From: Paenibacillus tarimensis
GTDB lineage: Bacteria > Bacillota > Bacilli > Paenibacillales > Paenibacillaceae
Direction: 5' to 3'
DNA length: 64,000 nucleotides
Assembly (NCBI RefSeq): GCF_021532315.1
Contig: NZ_JAKGAO010000003.1
Location: 124,001-188,000 of the forward strand
Positions 8,813-16,538 of the stretch are shown here, piece after piece. The stretch's first letter is position 1, and each line of letters opens with the position of its first letter. The notes below the pieces were generated by a model. That model was not told the origin of the DNA, made no database searches, and worked only from the letters and a program-made list of their open reading frames with translations. A program made the position numbers and the translations under genes.

Positions 8813-9265
8813 ATGACCGAACCATTAACTGCACTGCCTGAAGCACTCTACACAGCACTTCAGTCCGAATCGTTCGTTCTTCTGCATACCACGGATGCTG
8901 AAAGCGGCACGCCGACATCGAATGCTATTTCGTGGGTATACGCAGTTAACCCGAACCGTCTGAGATTTGCCGTTGATGGCAGGTCCCGGCTCGTTGCCAA
9001 CTTGTCCGCGAAACCGGAGGCTAGCGTAACGGTGTTCGCAGCGGGAACGGTTTATGCTGTTTATGGTTTGACGAACCTTGTCACGGAAGCGCTCGAAGAA
9101 GTTCCCTTTAAGCTCGTATGCTTCGACATCGAAGTAAGTGCGGTAAGGGATGCGATGTTCTATGGCGCAAGACTATCCGTGGCCCCCGAATTTGAGAAAA
9201 CATACGACAAGCGTGCAGCGGATAAATTGGATGGACAGGTGTTCGCTGCCATGAGAAAAGCCTAG
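8813..9265 (+). CDS. Pyridoxamine 5'-phosphate oxidase-fold protein
   Basis: A 150-residue single-domain protein of the split-barrel flavin-binding superfamily: an N-terminal helix, then strands with TSNAISWVYAVNPNRLRFAVD and later VFAAGTVYAVYG, the usual pattern of small FMN-binding oxidoreductases. It is too short and too divergent to be the real PdxH, so the substrate is unknown. I chose ATG 8813 because AAGGAGGT ends eight bases upstream; ATG 8807 is only two bases away from that site. It has its own promoter and a strong terminator. Confidence 0.75.
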   Translation: MTEPLTALPEALYTALQSESFVLLHTTDAESGTPTSNAISWVYAVNPNRLRFAVDGRSRLVANLSAKPEASVTVFAAGTVYAVYGLTNLVTEALEEVPFKLVCFDIEVSAVRDAMFYGARLSVAPEFEKTYDKRAADKLDGQVFAAMRKA

Positions 9266-9289
9266 TGATGTATAATCACTAGGCTTTTT
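9256..9289. terminator. Bidirectional rho-independent terminator
   Basis: A perfect 14-bp stem (AAAAGCCTAGTGAT and its complement) with a 5-base loop and T5 on the plus strand, A-rich on the other side. It contains the stop of the 8813 gene and can also end the converging gene at 9315. Confidence 0.92.
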
Positions 9290-9314
9290 GTCATCTTAGG
9301 ACGTTATTTAGGAT

Positions 9315-9848
9315 TTATCTGCTGGTGCCGCTGTTTTGTGCTTCAGGTGCATCGATTGCCGTCGTATCCCTTGGAAGCTGCGGAACAATCCGTCCGATGA
9401 TGTCTGCCATTTCCTCAGCGAAGCCGGCAACCGGACGTCCGCGGTCAAGATCTTCACGTATTTCCCGAATACGTGCTGCCAGATCCATATCTGCCGTCAC
9501 GAATGCTTCCGCACCTAGAGGATCCTTACGGAAAGCTTCCGCAACGGTATATTTCAGTGTTCCGACCCTGGCACGCTCCAGATTTTCTTCCACATCAATG
9601 CCGACTACCGCCGTGCCGCCAATCACAACACAGCGAGCACTAAGCACGCCGGGAATGCTCATGGCCAGCTGCTCCAGATGCCGTGCGGTAAGCTCAGCGT
9701 CATTAGAGGTGTCTGTCTGCGTACCGCTCTGCTGGATTGTGAGGTTTGGATCTTGTTGTGGGGAGGGTGATGATTCATTGCGTGCGGCTGTTCCGCAGCC
9801 TGCCGTCAGGCAGATTATCAACGTTAGCGCCAGCCATTTCAATACCAC
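9315..9848 (-). CDS. YhcN/YlaJ-family sporulation lipoprotein
   Basis: A 177-residue lipoprotein. The N-terminus has a hydrophobic signal ending in the lipobox LTAGC (Cys near residue 18). A Ser/Gln/Thr-rich linker then leads to a compact domain with IPGVLSARCVVIGGTAVVGID, as in YhcN/YlaJ spore membrane lipoproteins. The C-terminus has a second region rich in conserved Asp and Arg. It lies directly opposite phoH, as ylaJ neighbours ylaK in B. subtilis. The start is uncertain: TTG at 9860 abuts the AAAGG site, so GTG at 9848 (spacing 12), which also gives a normal signal peptide, is preferred. Confidence 0.85.
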   Translation of the reverse strand: MVLKWLALTLIICLTAGCGTAARNESSPSPQQDPNLTIQQSGTQTDTSNDAELTARHLEQLAMSIPGVLSARCVVIGGTAVVGIDVEENLERARVGTLKYTVAEAFRKDPLGAEAFVTADMDLAARIREIREDLDRGRPVAGFAEEMADIIGRIVPQLPRDTTAIDAPEAQNSGTSR

Positions 9849-9960
9849 ATGCGCCACCAACCTTTCGTCTCACGTATCGATCATCGCCCCTAGCTTACCC
9901 GTAATGGATTGCAGCTATGTATGCCGTTAATCCGATAATCCGACGCCGGGAGGTTTCACA

Positions 9961-11292
9961 ATGAAAAAAATATTCGTGCTGGATACCAACGTGCTTCTTC
10001 ATGATCCGCAGGCCATATTCGCCTTCGAGGATAATGAAGTTATTATTCCCGCCGTGGTGTTGGAAGAAATCGATTCGAAGAAGCGTCTGGCAGATGAACT
10101 GGGCCGCAACGCGCGCCACATATCACGTCTGCTGGACGGACTCCGGGATCTCGGGCATCTTCATGAAGGTATAGAGCTGGAAGGCGGAGGGGTGTTAAAG
10201 GTCGAGCTGAACCACCGCAGCTTCCTGCGCGTGCAGGAGATGTTCGGCGAAATGTCCAACGACAACCGGATACTGGCTGTGGCCTTGAACTATCACATTG
10301 AAGAAACAGCGAAAGAGGCAGCGAAGCAGGTCGTACTGGTGAGCAAGGATGTATTGGTCAGGGTAAAAGCGGATGTCTTCGGCCTAAAGGCACAGGATTA
10401 CTTGTCCGACCGTACGGTAGAGCCATCAGAACTGTACTCGGGCTACATTAACATCCACGTGCACCCTTCGATCATAGATGAGTTCTACACCTACCGCTTC
10501 CTCAGCATCAAGTCCGTTCCGGGAGCTTCCAGACTGTATCCGAATGAATTTGTTATTCTGAAGGATGAGATGGGCACATCCAAATCCGCCCTGCTTAAGG
10601 TAAGCGGAGACGGCGCCCGGCTTGAGCCGCTTTTCCTGAGCAACGAGGCCGTGTGGGGCATAACCGCCCGCAACGCCCAGCAGCGAATGGCGCTCGAACT
10701 GCTTCTTAACGATGATATCCCCCTCGTCACCTTATCGGGTAAGGCTGGAACAGGCAAGACGCTGCTTGCGCTCGCGGCGGGATTGTCCAAGGTGGAGGAT
10801 GAACATAAATATAAGAAGCTCCTTATTGCGAGACCGGTTGTGCCAATGGGTAAGGATATCGGTTACCTTCCGGGTGAGAAAGAAGAGAAGCTTCGCCCCT
10901 GGATGCAGCCGATCTATGATAATCTGGAATTCTTGTTCGATACGAAAAAATCCGGTGATATCGACAAGATTTTGATGGGGCTCGGAAGTATTCAGGTGGA
11001 GGCTCTTACCTATATCAGGGGGCGATCGATTCCCGGCCAGTTTATTATCATTGATGAGGCGCAAAATCTATCGAAGCACGAGGTAAAAACCATCGTTTCC
11101 CGTGTGGGCGAGGGCAGTAAAATCATTCTAATGGGGGACCCGCAGCAGATCGATCATCCATACCTGGATACCGTGAGCAACGGATTGACGTATATCGTGG
11201 AACGGTTCAAAAGCGAGAGTCTAAGCGGTCATATGATGCTTGAAAAGGGCGAGCGCTCCAAGCTGGCCCAGCTCGCGGCCGATCTGCTGTAA
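9961..11292 (+). CDS. PIN-PhoH family ATPase (YlaK-like)
   Basis: A 443-residue protein with an N-terminal PIN nuclease-like domain (FVLDTNVLLHDP, with acidic EE and D residues further on; about residues 1-140) and a C-terminal PhoH ATPase domain. The Walker A motif SGKAGTGKT is near residue 260 and the Walker B stretch IIIDEAQN follows. PhoH2-type proteins have been reported to unwind and cut RNA. This is the counterpart of B. subtilis YlaK, supported by the YlaJ-like neighbour. ATG 9961 follows a GGGAGGT site. Its transcript ends at a hairpin shared with the converging gene. Confidence 0.92.
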   Translation: MKKIFVLDTNVLLHDPQAIFAFEDNEVIIPAVVLEEIDSKKRLADELGRNARHISRLLDGLRDLGHLHEGIELEGGGVLKVELNHRSFLRVQEMFGEMSNDNRILAVALNYHIEETAKEAAKQVVLVSKDVLVRVKADVFGLKAQDYLSDRTVEPSELYSGYINIHVHPSIIDEFYTYRFLSIKSVPGASRLYPNEFVILKDEMGTSKSALLKVSGDGARLEPLFLSNEAVWGITARNAQQRMALELLLNDDIPLVTLSGKAGTGKTLLALAAGLSKVEDEHKYKKLLIARPVVPMGKDIGYLPGEKEEKLRPWMQPIYDNLEFLFDTKKSGDIDKILMGLGSIQVEALTYIRGRSIPGQFIIIDEAQNLSKHEVKTIVSRVGEGSKIILMGDPQQIDHPYLDTVSNGLTYIVERFKSESLSGHMMLEKGERSKLAQLAADLL

Positions 11293-11298
11293 AAGAGA

Positions 11299-11322
11299 AG
11301 AGGGGGCCATCCAGGCCCCTCT
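11299..11322. terminator. Terminator between converging genes
   Basis: AGAGGGGGCC pairs with GGCCCCTCT (one bulged G), with a 4-5 base loop. Read on the minus strand it is followed by TCTCTTTT, a better tail than on the plus strand (ATATTG), so it mainly serves the 11335 gene. Confidence 0.7.
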
Positions 11323-11334
11323 ATATTGAATTTC

Positions 11335-11838
11335 CTAAGGCTTGCCGCTGAACTCGGTTACGAGGCAGTGGTAGGCTTTTCCTATGCTCTCGGCAAGAGG
11401 CAGAAGCTGCCGGTCGATCACATAGAGCCGAGAGGCCTGATGCAGTGCGATGGCGTGCTCCTCAAGCTGCATACTGGCCGGATGTATTTCAGCCCCCTCA
11501 ACGTTACCCTTTAGCTGAACCGCTGCAGCCAGCTGGCTATCGGCGAACAGGTTGCCGGAACGTGTTTCTACCCCGTAATCCATCCATAGAGAACGGGTTT
11601 CCCAGCCGTCGTTAGATGAGCCCAGCAGCAGCCAGGGACCGGTCTCTGTTTCGGCTTTGTAAGCGTGAAGAATTTCCATGACGGCCTCCAGCCGGTCGGG
11701 ATGAACGAACAGCAGGTTCTTGTCCCGGTCGGCTATGCCGCCGGAAGATGCGAGCTTCTTAATGACTTGGGCATAGAAGCCCGGCAGCTTTCCTTCAGGC
11801 AGTGCCATCTCAATTCCGGTCATATACTGAACATTCAA
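11335..11838 (-). CDS. Unrecognised 167-residue protein
   Basis: A soluble alpha/beta protein without signal peptide or membrane helix. Features are an N-terminal DRDKNLLFVHPDRLEAVM segment, a GPWLLLGSSNDGW stretch and a His/Ala-rich C-terminus. The order YlaJ-like, phoH, then this gene resembles ylaJ-ylaK-ylaL in B. subtilis, so it may correspond to YlaL, but I cannot confirm that from the residues. It starts at TTG 11838, eight bases after a TTGGAGGT site. It is transcribed away from the 12037 gene's terminator and ends at a hairpin shared with phoH. Confidence 0.65.
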   Translation of the reverse strand: MNVQYMTGIEMALPEGKLPGFYAQVIKKLASSGGIADRDKNLLFVHPDRLEAVMEILHAYKAETETGPWLLLGSSNDGWETRSLWMDYGVETRSGNLFADSQLAAAVQLKGNVEGAEIHPASMQLEEHAIALHQASRLYVIDRQLLPLAESIGKAYHCLVTEFSGKP

Positions 11839-11973
11839 TGTGGTGCACCTCCAAGTTGGCCTGAATTAGCAGGTTCGAATTAGATAATAGAAGTACTAGT
11901 ATTATGGATGAGTCTTGAGGGGCATGCAAGGCCGCAAGCACGGAGAGGTGAGAGAACAGCGGGGCTTGTGGAT

Positions 11974-12013
11974 AAAAAAAGCACCAGCCGGCCTTTATCG
12001 GCCAGCTGATGCA
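11974..12013 (-). terminator. Rho-independent terminator (minus strand)
   Basis: On the minus strand a 13-bp stem with three G-U pairs (GCATCAGCTGGCC with GGCCGGCTGGTGC) and a loop of about six bases is followed by seven T. It ends the coiled-coil gene at 12037. The rest of the gap to 11838 shows nothing definite. Confidence 0.88.
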
Positions 12014-12036
12014 CGGGTGAACGGTGCGGTCCCGCC

Positions 12037-13137
12037 TTATTCCAGCACCACGGAGAGCTTGATAACAAGCTCGCCATCTTCAATGACAATAGAATCTGCT
12101 TTAACGAATGATACCAGGCGCTGCGGATAAAAGCTGAGATCGAAGCTGTTTTCCAGATCGCGTACGGTTGTGTCGGGGAGCGTTAAGCCATTAAACTTGA
12201 GCTCATCCGTGTAGAACCGGATAGCATGCACAGGCTCATCCTCAACAAGGTAATGGCCGGTCAGGCTGATTTCCATGCCCTCGCGTCTTCCGCTTGCGGC
12301 AATCAAGCCGTTCTCAAACCGGAACTGGAAATTATCGAACAGGTCATTCTGTTCACGCAGGAAGCGGTTGAGTTCATCATCGGGCAGGCGCAGGGTATAG
12401 GAGAGACCGTTCATCTCCATCAGCCCGGGATTCTCCTGCAGCCATTCAGGAAGCTCCTTCATCGTTTCTGCCAGGGCGCGGAAATAGCGCTTGACCTCAT
12501 GCATGCCCGCTGTTTCCCAGTAAGCAACCAGCTCGTCGATCAACACGCGCAGGCGGTCTGCGTCACTGCTGCTTGCAAGTGAGCTGTCGACATCGCTCTG
12601 AAGCCTCACAATCCGCTCCCGCTGGGCAAGCAGGCTGGTCTCCAGCGAGGTGAGCCGGGACTCGTCCTCCGCCAGCTTCTCGCGTTCCTTCTGCAGCTCA
12701 CGGTACTGTTCCTTATATCCGTCAAGCGATTTTTTGTCGTTCGCTATAATGACATCGAAATAGTCGAGCATAAGGAATAAGTCCGGCAGGCTTTGAAAGG
12801 AGAGAACAGCGCCAATAAGTGAATCGCGTTCCCCCGTATAATAGGCGCGGATAATATCTCCCGCCTTCGCTTCCAGCTCTTTAAGCTCCACACTCTTGCT
12901 TTCGATGAGCTGTGACAGCTCGGAGATTCGTTTCAAGGTCTGTTCTTTCTGAACGCCGATCCGTGCGATCTCCTTATCCAGCTCGGTAATGGATAAACTT
13001 TTCTCTAGCAGCAGTCTAAGCTCCTCTTCATCGGGCTCCTGAGCTTGTCCGACCGCGTGAAGGGGCGTATGTACAAGCCAGATAAACAGCAGAAGGGCGC
13101 TTAACCCGGCTATCTGCTTGAAGCATCGGGACATCAC
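12037..13137 (-). CDS. Secreted coiled-coil protein of unknown function
   Basis: A 366-residue protein with a signal peptide (hydrophobic LSALLLFIWLVHTPLHAVGQA), then a long heptad-rich coiled coil (about residues 40-185) that resembles the stalk of CwlO/PcsB-type cell-wall hydrolases, including the AYYTGERDSLIGAVLSFQSLPDLFLMLDYF-type insert that in those proteins interrupts the coil. No NlpC/P60 or other catalytic domain follows. Instead there is a beta-rich C-terminal domain (about residues 250-366) with amphipathic strands. A role in envelope assembly, perhaps as a non-catalytic partner of FtsEX or a lipid-binding protein, is inference only. GTG 13137 is chosen for its GGAGGA site ten bases upstream; ATG 13134 is possible. 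Confidence 0.75.
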   Translation of the reverse strand: MMSRCFKQIAGLSALLLFIWLVHTPLHAVGQAQEPDEEELRLLLEKSLSITELDKEIARIGVQKEQTLKRISELSQLIESKSVELKELEAKAGDIIRAYYTGERDSLIGAVLSFQSLPDLFLMLDYFDVIIANDKKSLDGYKEQYRELQKEREKLAEDESRLTSLETSLLAQRERIVRLQSDVDSSLASSSDADRLRVLIDELVAYWETAGMHEVKRYFRALAETMKELPEWLQENPGLMEMNGLSYTLRLPDDELNRFLREQNDLFDNFQFRFENGLIAASGRREGMEISLTGHYLVEDEPVHAIRFYTDELKFNGLTLPDTTVRDLENSFDLSFYPQRLVSFVKADSIVIEDGELVIKLSVVLE

Positions 13138-13196
13138 AATTAGAGGGTCCTCCTTGTATGCGGTTATGGGAACCATATTATGCAAGCAATGCTACT

Positions 13197-13225
13197 ATTA
13201 TATCGTTTGGCGGACATTTTGTCCT
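13197..13225 (-). promoter_or_regulatory. Promoter with overlapping palindrome
   Basis: On the minus strand AGGACA, 17 bases, perfect TATAAT. A perfect 13-base palindrome, GGACA-TTT-TGTCC, at 13212-13224 covers most of the -35 box, the position of a repressor site. It drives the coiled-coil gene. Confidence 0.6.
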
Positions 13226-13345
13226 TAAGAAACAGTAAAGTGCGACGGGGAAGAGATGCTGGGTGGATAGAGAATCTTTGCTTCAAGCGCATATACGGGA
13301 TTGTATTATGACAGAGGGAAGAGCAGGCTGGCTGCCGGATGACAT

Positions 13346-13674
13346 GAACGCACACTCCTGTGCTACAAGCGGCATGTTGCCCATGATAATCCGTATAGAG
13401 AGCCGGGCAGTCAGGACATTACGGCTCTTGTTAATTTTACGGCTGTGCGGAAGGCGGCGGAAGAGGAGGGTTGGCAGGTAGCGGAATACGCTCCCAGCAG
13501 CAATTTCTAATCCGGGCAGACATACTTGAGGAGCTGCGGGAGCATTGTAATGCCGACCCGTTCAGTCCGGAAGCAAAGCGCAACCGTGCTGTTCGTCAGC
13601 TGCTGCTGATTGACGGGATGAGCGAACGCTTTCAGGTTATGGTGCTGCGCAAGCACGAAAGAGGGGCAGTTTGA
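13346..13674 (+). pseudogene. Remnant of a MidA-family SAM-dependent methyltransferase
   Basis: About 110 codons match the C-terminal third of MidA/NDUFAF7-type methyltransferases. One frame reads ERTLLCYKRHVAHDNPY, then GSQDITALVNFTAVRKAA. After about 13494 the likeness continues in another frame as QQQFLIRADILEELREH and KRNRAVRQLLL. A single base is lost in or near the CCC run at 13493-13495. Upstream of 13346 the frame hits a TGA at 13340, and the SAM-binding N-terminal two thirds cannot be found before the minus-strand promoter. So this is a decayed, 5'-truncated, frameshifted gene. It has no evident promoter or ribosome binding site. Confidence 0.75.
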
Positions 13675-13713
13675 CTCGGGGTTTCGCAAACCCCGCTGTC
13701 AAACTGCCCCTCT
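13660..13713. terminator. Long hairpin between converging genes
   Basis: A 16-bp perfect outer stem (AGAGGGGCAGTTTGAC and complement) and an 8-bp inner stem (CGGGGTTT / AAACCCCG) with a CGC loop, 54 bases in all. It overlaps the stop of the methyltransferase remnant and lies ten bases past the stop of the DUF2626 gene. There is no U-tract on the plus strand and only TCTTTC on the minus. Confidence 0.7.
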
Positions 13714-13723
13714 GCTTGGCGGA

Positions 13724-13960
13724 TCAGAATGGGAGACCCATCTCGAAGACCGACCAATATGTGAATCCGACAAATGAAATAATCATATATCCCCAGAACA
13801 TCAATATGTATGTGCGTTCCGAGAAATTCAAGTAGCCCAACAGGACGAAAACAGCCGTCTGGAAAAAAAACAACATTGCCATCTCGATCATATGACCTGC
13901 AAAGGCCATCAGGCCGATGACAAGTGTCCAGAAGCCAAGTACCCGAAACATACGTGCCAC
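13724..13960 (-). CDS. DUF2626 family small membrane protein
   Basis: A 78-residue protein with three hydrophobic helices. The N-terminus MARMFRVLGFW and the central LNFSERTYI match the DUF2626 family of Bacilli (B. subtilis YqgY), whose function is unknown. Translation begins at GTG 13960, seven bases after GAGAGGGGGC; an ATG four bases upstream is in another frame. It has its own strong sigma-A promoter at 14006-14035. Confidence 0.85.
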   Translation of the reverse strand: MARMFRVLGFWTLVIGLMAFAGHMIEMAMLFFFQTAVFVLLGYLNFSERTYILMFWGYMIISFVGFTYWSVFEMGLPF

Positions 13961-14005
13961 GCATTCAGCCCCCTCTCGTATCGCACGATCTGATTACTAC
14001 ACAAC

Positions 14006-14035
14006 ATTATAACGCCGCGGCTTGTTCGATGTAAA
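14006..14035 (-). promoter_or_regulatory. Sigma-A promoter for the DUF2626 gene
   Basis: On the minus strand TTTACA (14035-14030), 18 bases, perfect TATAAT (14011-14006). The start codon lies about 40 bases beyond. Confidence 0.8.
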
Positions 14036-14231
14036 CTGTTTCGGCCTGAATTTGAAAAAGATTTTGACGAAAAATGATTTTTATTATGGCAAGTATCCCC
14101 CGATTTGTCCTTCAGCATGTATGAGCCTCACAAAAAGTGGATATACATTTTAGTATGCGATAGATTCTATGAACTCTACCAAGGGCATAGTGATAAAGTA
14201 AGCGTCTTTTACGTTAGGAGGTTATCAATGC

Positions 14232-14876
14232 ATGACAGCAGTCAGACAAGATGCGTGGAGCCCGGATGACGACATGATCCTGGCGGAAGTCACGCTGCGG
14301 CATATCCGTGATGGCAGCACGCAGCTTGCGGCTTTTGAAGAGGTCGGGGAGCGAATCGGGCGGACGTCCGCAGCCTGCGGCTTCCGGTGGAACAGCTGTG
14401 TACGCAAGCGCTATGAAGAAGCGATTCAGCTGGCCAAGCAGCAGCGGCAAAAACGGAATTATATGAAGAAGCAATCGGCGTCGGCCGTTCCGCATGTGTC
14501 ATCGGTCGTCCTGGATACAGAGGACCGCCCGTACAAGAGCGAAATCGCTGGTGAAGAGACGCTGACGATGGATGCGGTCATCCGCTTCCTGAGACAATGG
14601 CGGAATGCCTATCAGGATCTGAACCGCCAGATTAAGACTCTCGAGAAGGAACTCAAGGAAAAAGATGAGGAAATGTTCGACCTGAGAGTGGAGAATGAAC
14701 GGCTGACACGTGAAGTGAATAATGTGCAGACGGATTACCGCTCAGTCAATGATGATTACAAAACACTCATCCAAATCATGGACCGGGCCCGCCGGCTTGC
14801 GGTTCTGAACGAAGAAGAGGACACGAAGCACCGGTTCAAGATGGATGCCAACGGCAACCTTGAACGAATAGAATAA
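14232..14876 (+). CDS. rsfA: Prespore regulator RsfA family (YlbO)
   Basis: A 214-residue DNA-binding protein with a Myb/SANT-like N-terminal domain (VRQDAWSPDDDMILAEVTLRHI, AACGFRWNSCVRKRY; residues 3-60). A variable linker and a long coiled coil (about residues 110-180) follow. RsfA in B. subtilis modifies sigma-F-dependent prespore transcription. The AGGAGG site at 14216-14221 could serve ATG 14228 or ATG 14232. Only 14232 opens the RsfA frame and gives the family N-terminus; the other is a short out-of-frame start. The order rsfA-panE-bshC is the B. subtilis ylbO-ylbQ-yllA order. Confidence 0.9.
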   Translation: MTAVRQDAWSPDDDMILAEVTLRHIRDGSTQLAAFEEVGERIGRTSAACGFRWNSCVRKRYEEAIQLAKQQRQKRNYMKKQSASAVPHVSSVVLDTEDRPYKSEIAGEETLTMDAVIRFLRQWRNAYQDLNRQIKTLEKELKEKDEEMFDLRVENERLTREVNNVQTDYRSVNDDYKTLIQIMDRARRLAVLNEEEDTKHRFKMDANGNLERIE

Positions 14877-14894
14877 TCAGGGTAAGACGACAGA

Positions 14895-14926
14895 AGCATT
14901 CCGTTGCGTACGGAGTGCTTTTTCTT
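14895..14926 (+). terminator. Rho-independent terminator
   Basis: AGCATTCCGT pairs with ACGGAGTGCT (10 bp, one G-U), loop TGCGT, followed by TTTTTCTTTT. It ends rsfA. A TGT-TACAAT extended -10 at 14945-14953 just beyond may start panE. Confidence 0.88.
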
Positions 14927-14979
14927 TTGGCCTATGTCCTTTTTTGTTACAATAAGATGGAAGATTGGGGGCGGTGGGG

Positions 14980-15951
14980 TTGCGGTTTCATATTATCGGC
15001 GGTGGGGCAATCGGTCTTTCTTACGCGGGCAGGCTGGCCCTAGCAGGAAGCTCGGTTATGGTATGGACGAGAACAGCGGCGCAGGCCGGAATGATTGAGG
15101 AAAAGGGGATATCTGTTCAGGGGAGCGGCGTAGCGGCTGTGGCTGCAGTTCAGGCTGCCGCAGCAGCGGAGTTCCCATCCTGGGTGGAGGCAGACAAGCG
15201 GTGCACGGAAGAGTGCCTGCTGCTTACGGTCAAGCAGACACATCTGAGTAATCCCGCTTTGGTCAGGCTAATCGGAGAGCTTGCGGCGGAGCGCTATCCG
15301 GTGCTTTGCCTGCAGAACGGAGTCGGCCATATTGAATACCTGCAAACGGAGCTTCCCGACGTTACCTTTATACCGGCGGTGACAACGGAAGGGGCGTTCA
15401 GACAAGACGGCAGAACGGTTCTGCTGACAGGTCACGGTGAACTCCATATGGGTGAGAGCGAGGATATAGAGTGGCAAAAAATGTTGCTGAACACGCTGAA
15501 CGAGGCAGGAATAGCAGCCTTTATGTCGAAAGACATCAACAATCGAATCTATCGCAAGCTGATGGTCAATGCCGTTATAAATCCTCTGACTGCACTGCTT
15601 GGTGTCCGAAACGGTGAACTGAAACAGCAGCCCGGAGTCCCGGCGCTGATGAAGGCACTTCATGAGGAGACAAAAGCGGTTCTCCAGGCGGCAGGTCTGC
15701 CCGAAACAGGGCAAGAGTGGGAGGAGCTGCTGACAGTTTGCGAGAAGACGGCAGACAACCGCTCCTCAATGCTGGCTGATATCCAGCACGGGAGGCAGAC
15801 TGAGATCGCCGCCATTAACGGCGGGGTCGTGGGACTCGCGGGGAAGCTTGGCATAGCCGCGCCGCTTAACGAAGCGCTCGTCGATTTGGTTGAAGCGGTT
15901 GTAGAGCAGAGCGGGAAGGGGCGTAGTGCGGATGGGGACGATACTGGCTAG
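14980..15951 (+). CDS. panE: 2-dehydropantoate 2-reductase (ketopantoate reductase)
   Basis: A 323-residue NADPH-dependent enzyme that makes pantoate for coenzyme A. An N-terminal Rossmann motif GGGAIG is at residues 7-12, and TVKQT and LQNGVG stretches surround the active site. The conserved Lys region is RKLMVNAVINPLTALLGV. The C-terminal helical domain carries SSMLADIQHGRQTEIAAINGG, the substrate-binding signature. I chose TTG 14980 because it places the Rossmann strand at the normal start (RFHIIGGG) after a G-rich site; TTG 14965 and GTG 14974 are alternatives. The following gene overlaps its 3' end. Confidence 0.93.
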   Translation: MRFHIIGGGAIGLSYAGRLALAGSSVMVWTRTAAQAGMIEEKGISVQGSGVAAVAAVQAAAAAEFPSWVEADKRCTEECLLLTVKQTHLSNPALVRLIGELAAERYPVLCLQNGVGHIEYLQTELPDVTFIPAVTTEGAFRQDGRTVLLTGHGELHMGESEDIEWQKMLLNTLNEAGIAAFMSKDINNRIYRKLMVNAVINPLTALLGVRNGELKQQPGVPALMKALHEETKAVLQAAGLPETGQEWEELLTVCEKTADNRSSMLADIQHGRQTEIAAINGGVVGLAGKLGIAAPLNEALVDLVEAVVEQSGKGRSADGDDTG

Positions 15952-16330
15952 TATCCAGACAATATATGCAGTTATGGCCGTGATGCCAATTTTACCTTTT
16001 GTCGCCGTATACTTCGGGTACGCGGCCTACAAGAAGGATCGCAAGAAGGGCTTCAGACTGGCGATGGACGTGACAACATTCCCATTGATCGGCTGTGTCG
16101 CTGTGTTATTTAACGAAGTGTTCAGCACAAGGTTTGGCTTTTACGGTATACTGCTTGTTCTGCTGATTGGCGGCGGACTTCTCGGCAATCTGCAGTACCG
16201 GTCCAAAGGGGAAGTGAACGCGAAAAGGATCGCAAGAGCTGTTTGGCGGCTAAGTTTTTTTGTTATGAGTGCGATGTACCTGCTGCTTATGGTCATCGGG
16301 ATCGGCCAGGCGTTCTGGAAGGTGATTTAG
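15932..16330 (+). CDS. DUF3397 family membrane protein
   Basis: A 132-residue protein with four predicted membrane helices and a basic loop (YKKDRKKGFRLAMDV) typical of DUF3397 proteins, which sit between panE and bshC in many Bacilli. Function is unknown. ATG 15932 lies inside the end of panE, ten bases after GGGAAGGGG, so the two are translationally coupled; GTG 15926 is a less likely start. Confidence 0.78.
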   Translation: MGTILASIQTIYAVMAVMPILPFVAVYFGYAAYKKDRKKGFRLAMDVTTFPLIGCVAVLFNEVFSTRFGFYGILLVLLIGGGLLGNLQYRSKGEVNAKRIARAVWRLSFFVMSAMYLLLMVIGIGQAFWKVI

Positions 16331-16468
16331 ACGGCCGCTCGCATAAGCACCAATAATTATAACTATACATAATTGCATACATATTGATTATCAAGGAACT
16401 GGAAATCAACGATGGCAGAGGTTCGTTAGCGTGTGGCTGTATATTTTTATCTCTCGCCGGAGTTTTTT

Positions 16469-16498
16469 TTGACGTTACTCTCTCGCGTTGTGTACAAT
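16469..16498 (+). promoter_or_regulatory. Sigma-A promoter for bshC
   Basis: TTGACG (16469-16474), 18 bases, TACAAT (16493-16498). The upstream T8 run at 16463-16470 follows only a weak hairpin. Confidence 0.8.
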
Positions 16499-16538
16499 CA
16501 AGGCATACTCGCGCATGACAGGAGGTTCAGGGCAAATC

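Noticed and set aside
9325-9930. A 201-codon plus-strand open frame
   Set aside because: It is antisense to the YlaJ-type lipoprotein, is Ser/Arg/Pro-rich without domain likeness, and runs across the divergent promoter region.
13263-13481. A 72-codon plus-strand open frame
   Set aside because: It is in a different frame from the methyltransferase remnant it overlaps; the conserved residues are in the other frame.
14119-14148. Possible sigma-F promoter upstream of rsfA (GTATG, N15, GGATATACAT)
   Set aside because: The spacing is right, but the -10 has three mismatches including the conserved positions, and it lies more than 80 bases from the start codon.
16370-16390. CATACATA near 16376 as a sigma-E promoter for bshC
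   Set aside because: The region 14 bases upstream (AATTATA) does not fit the -35, and a good sigma-A promoter lies closer to the gene.
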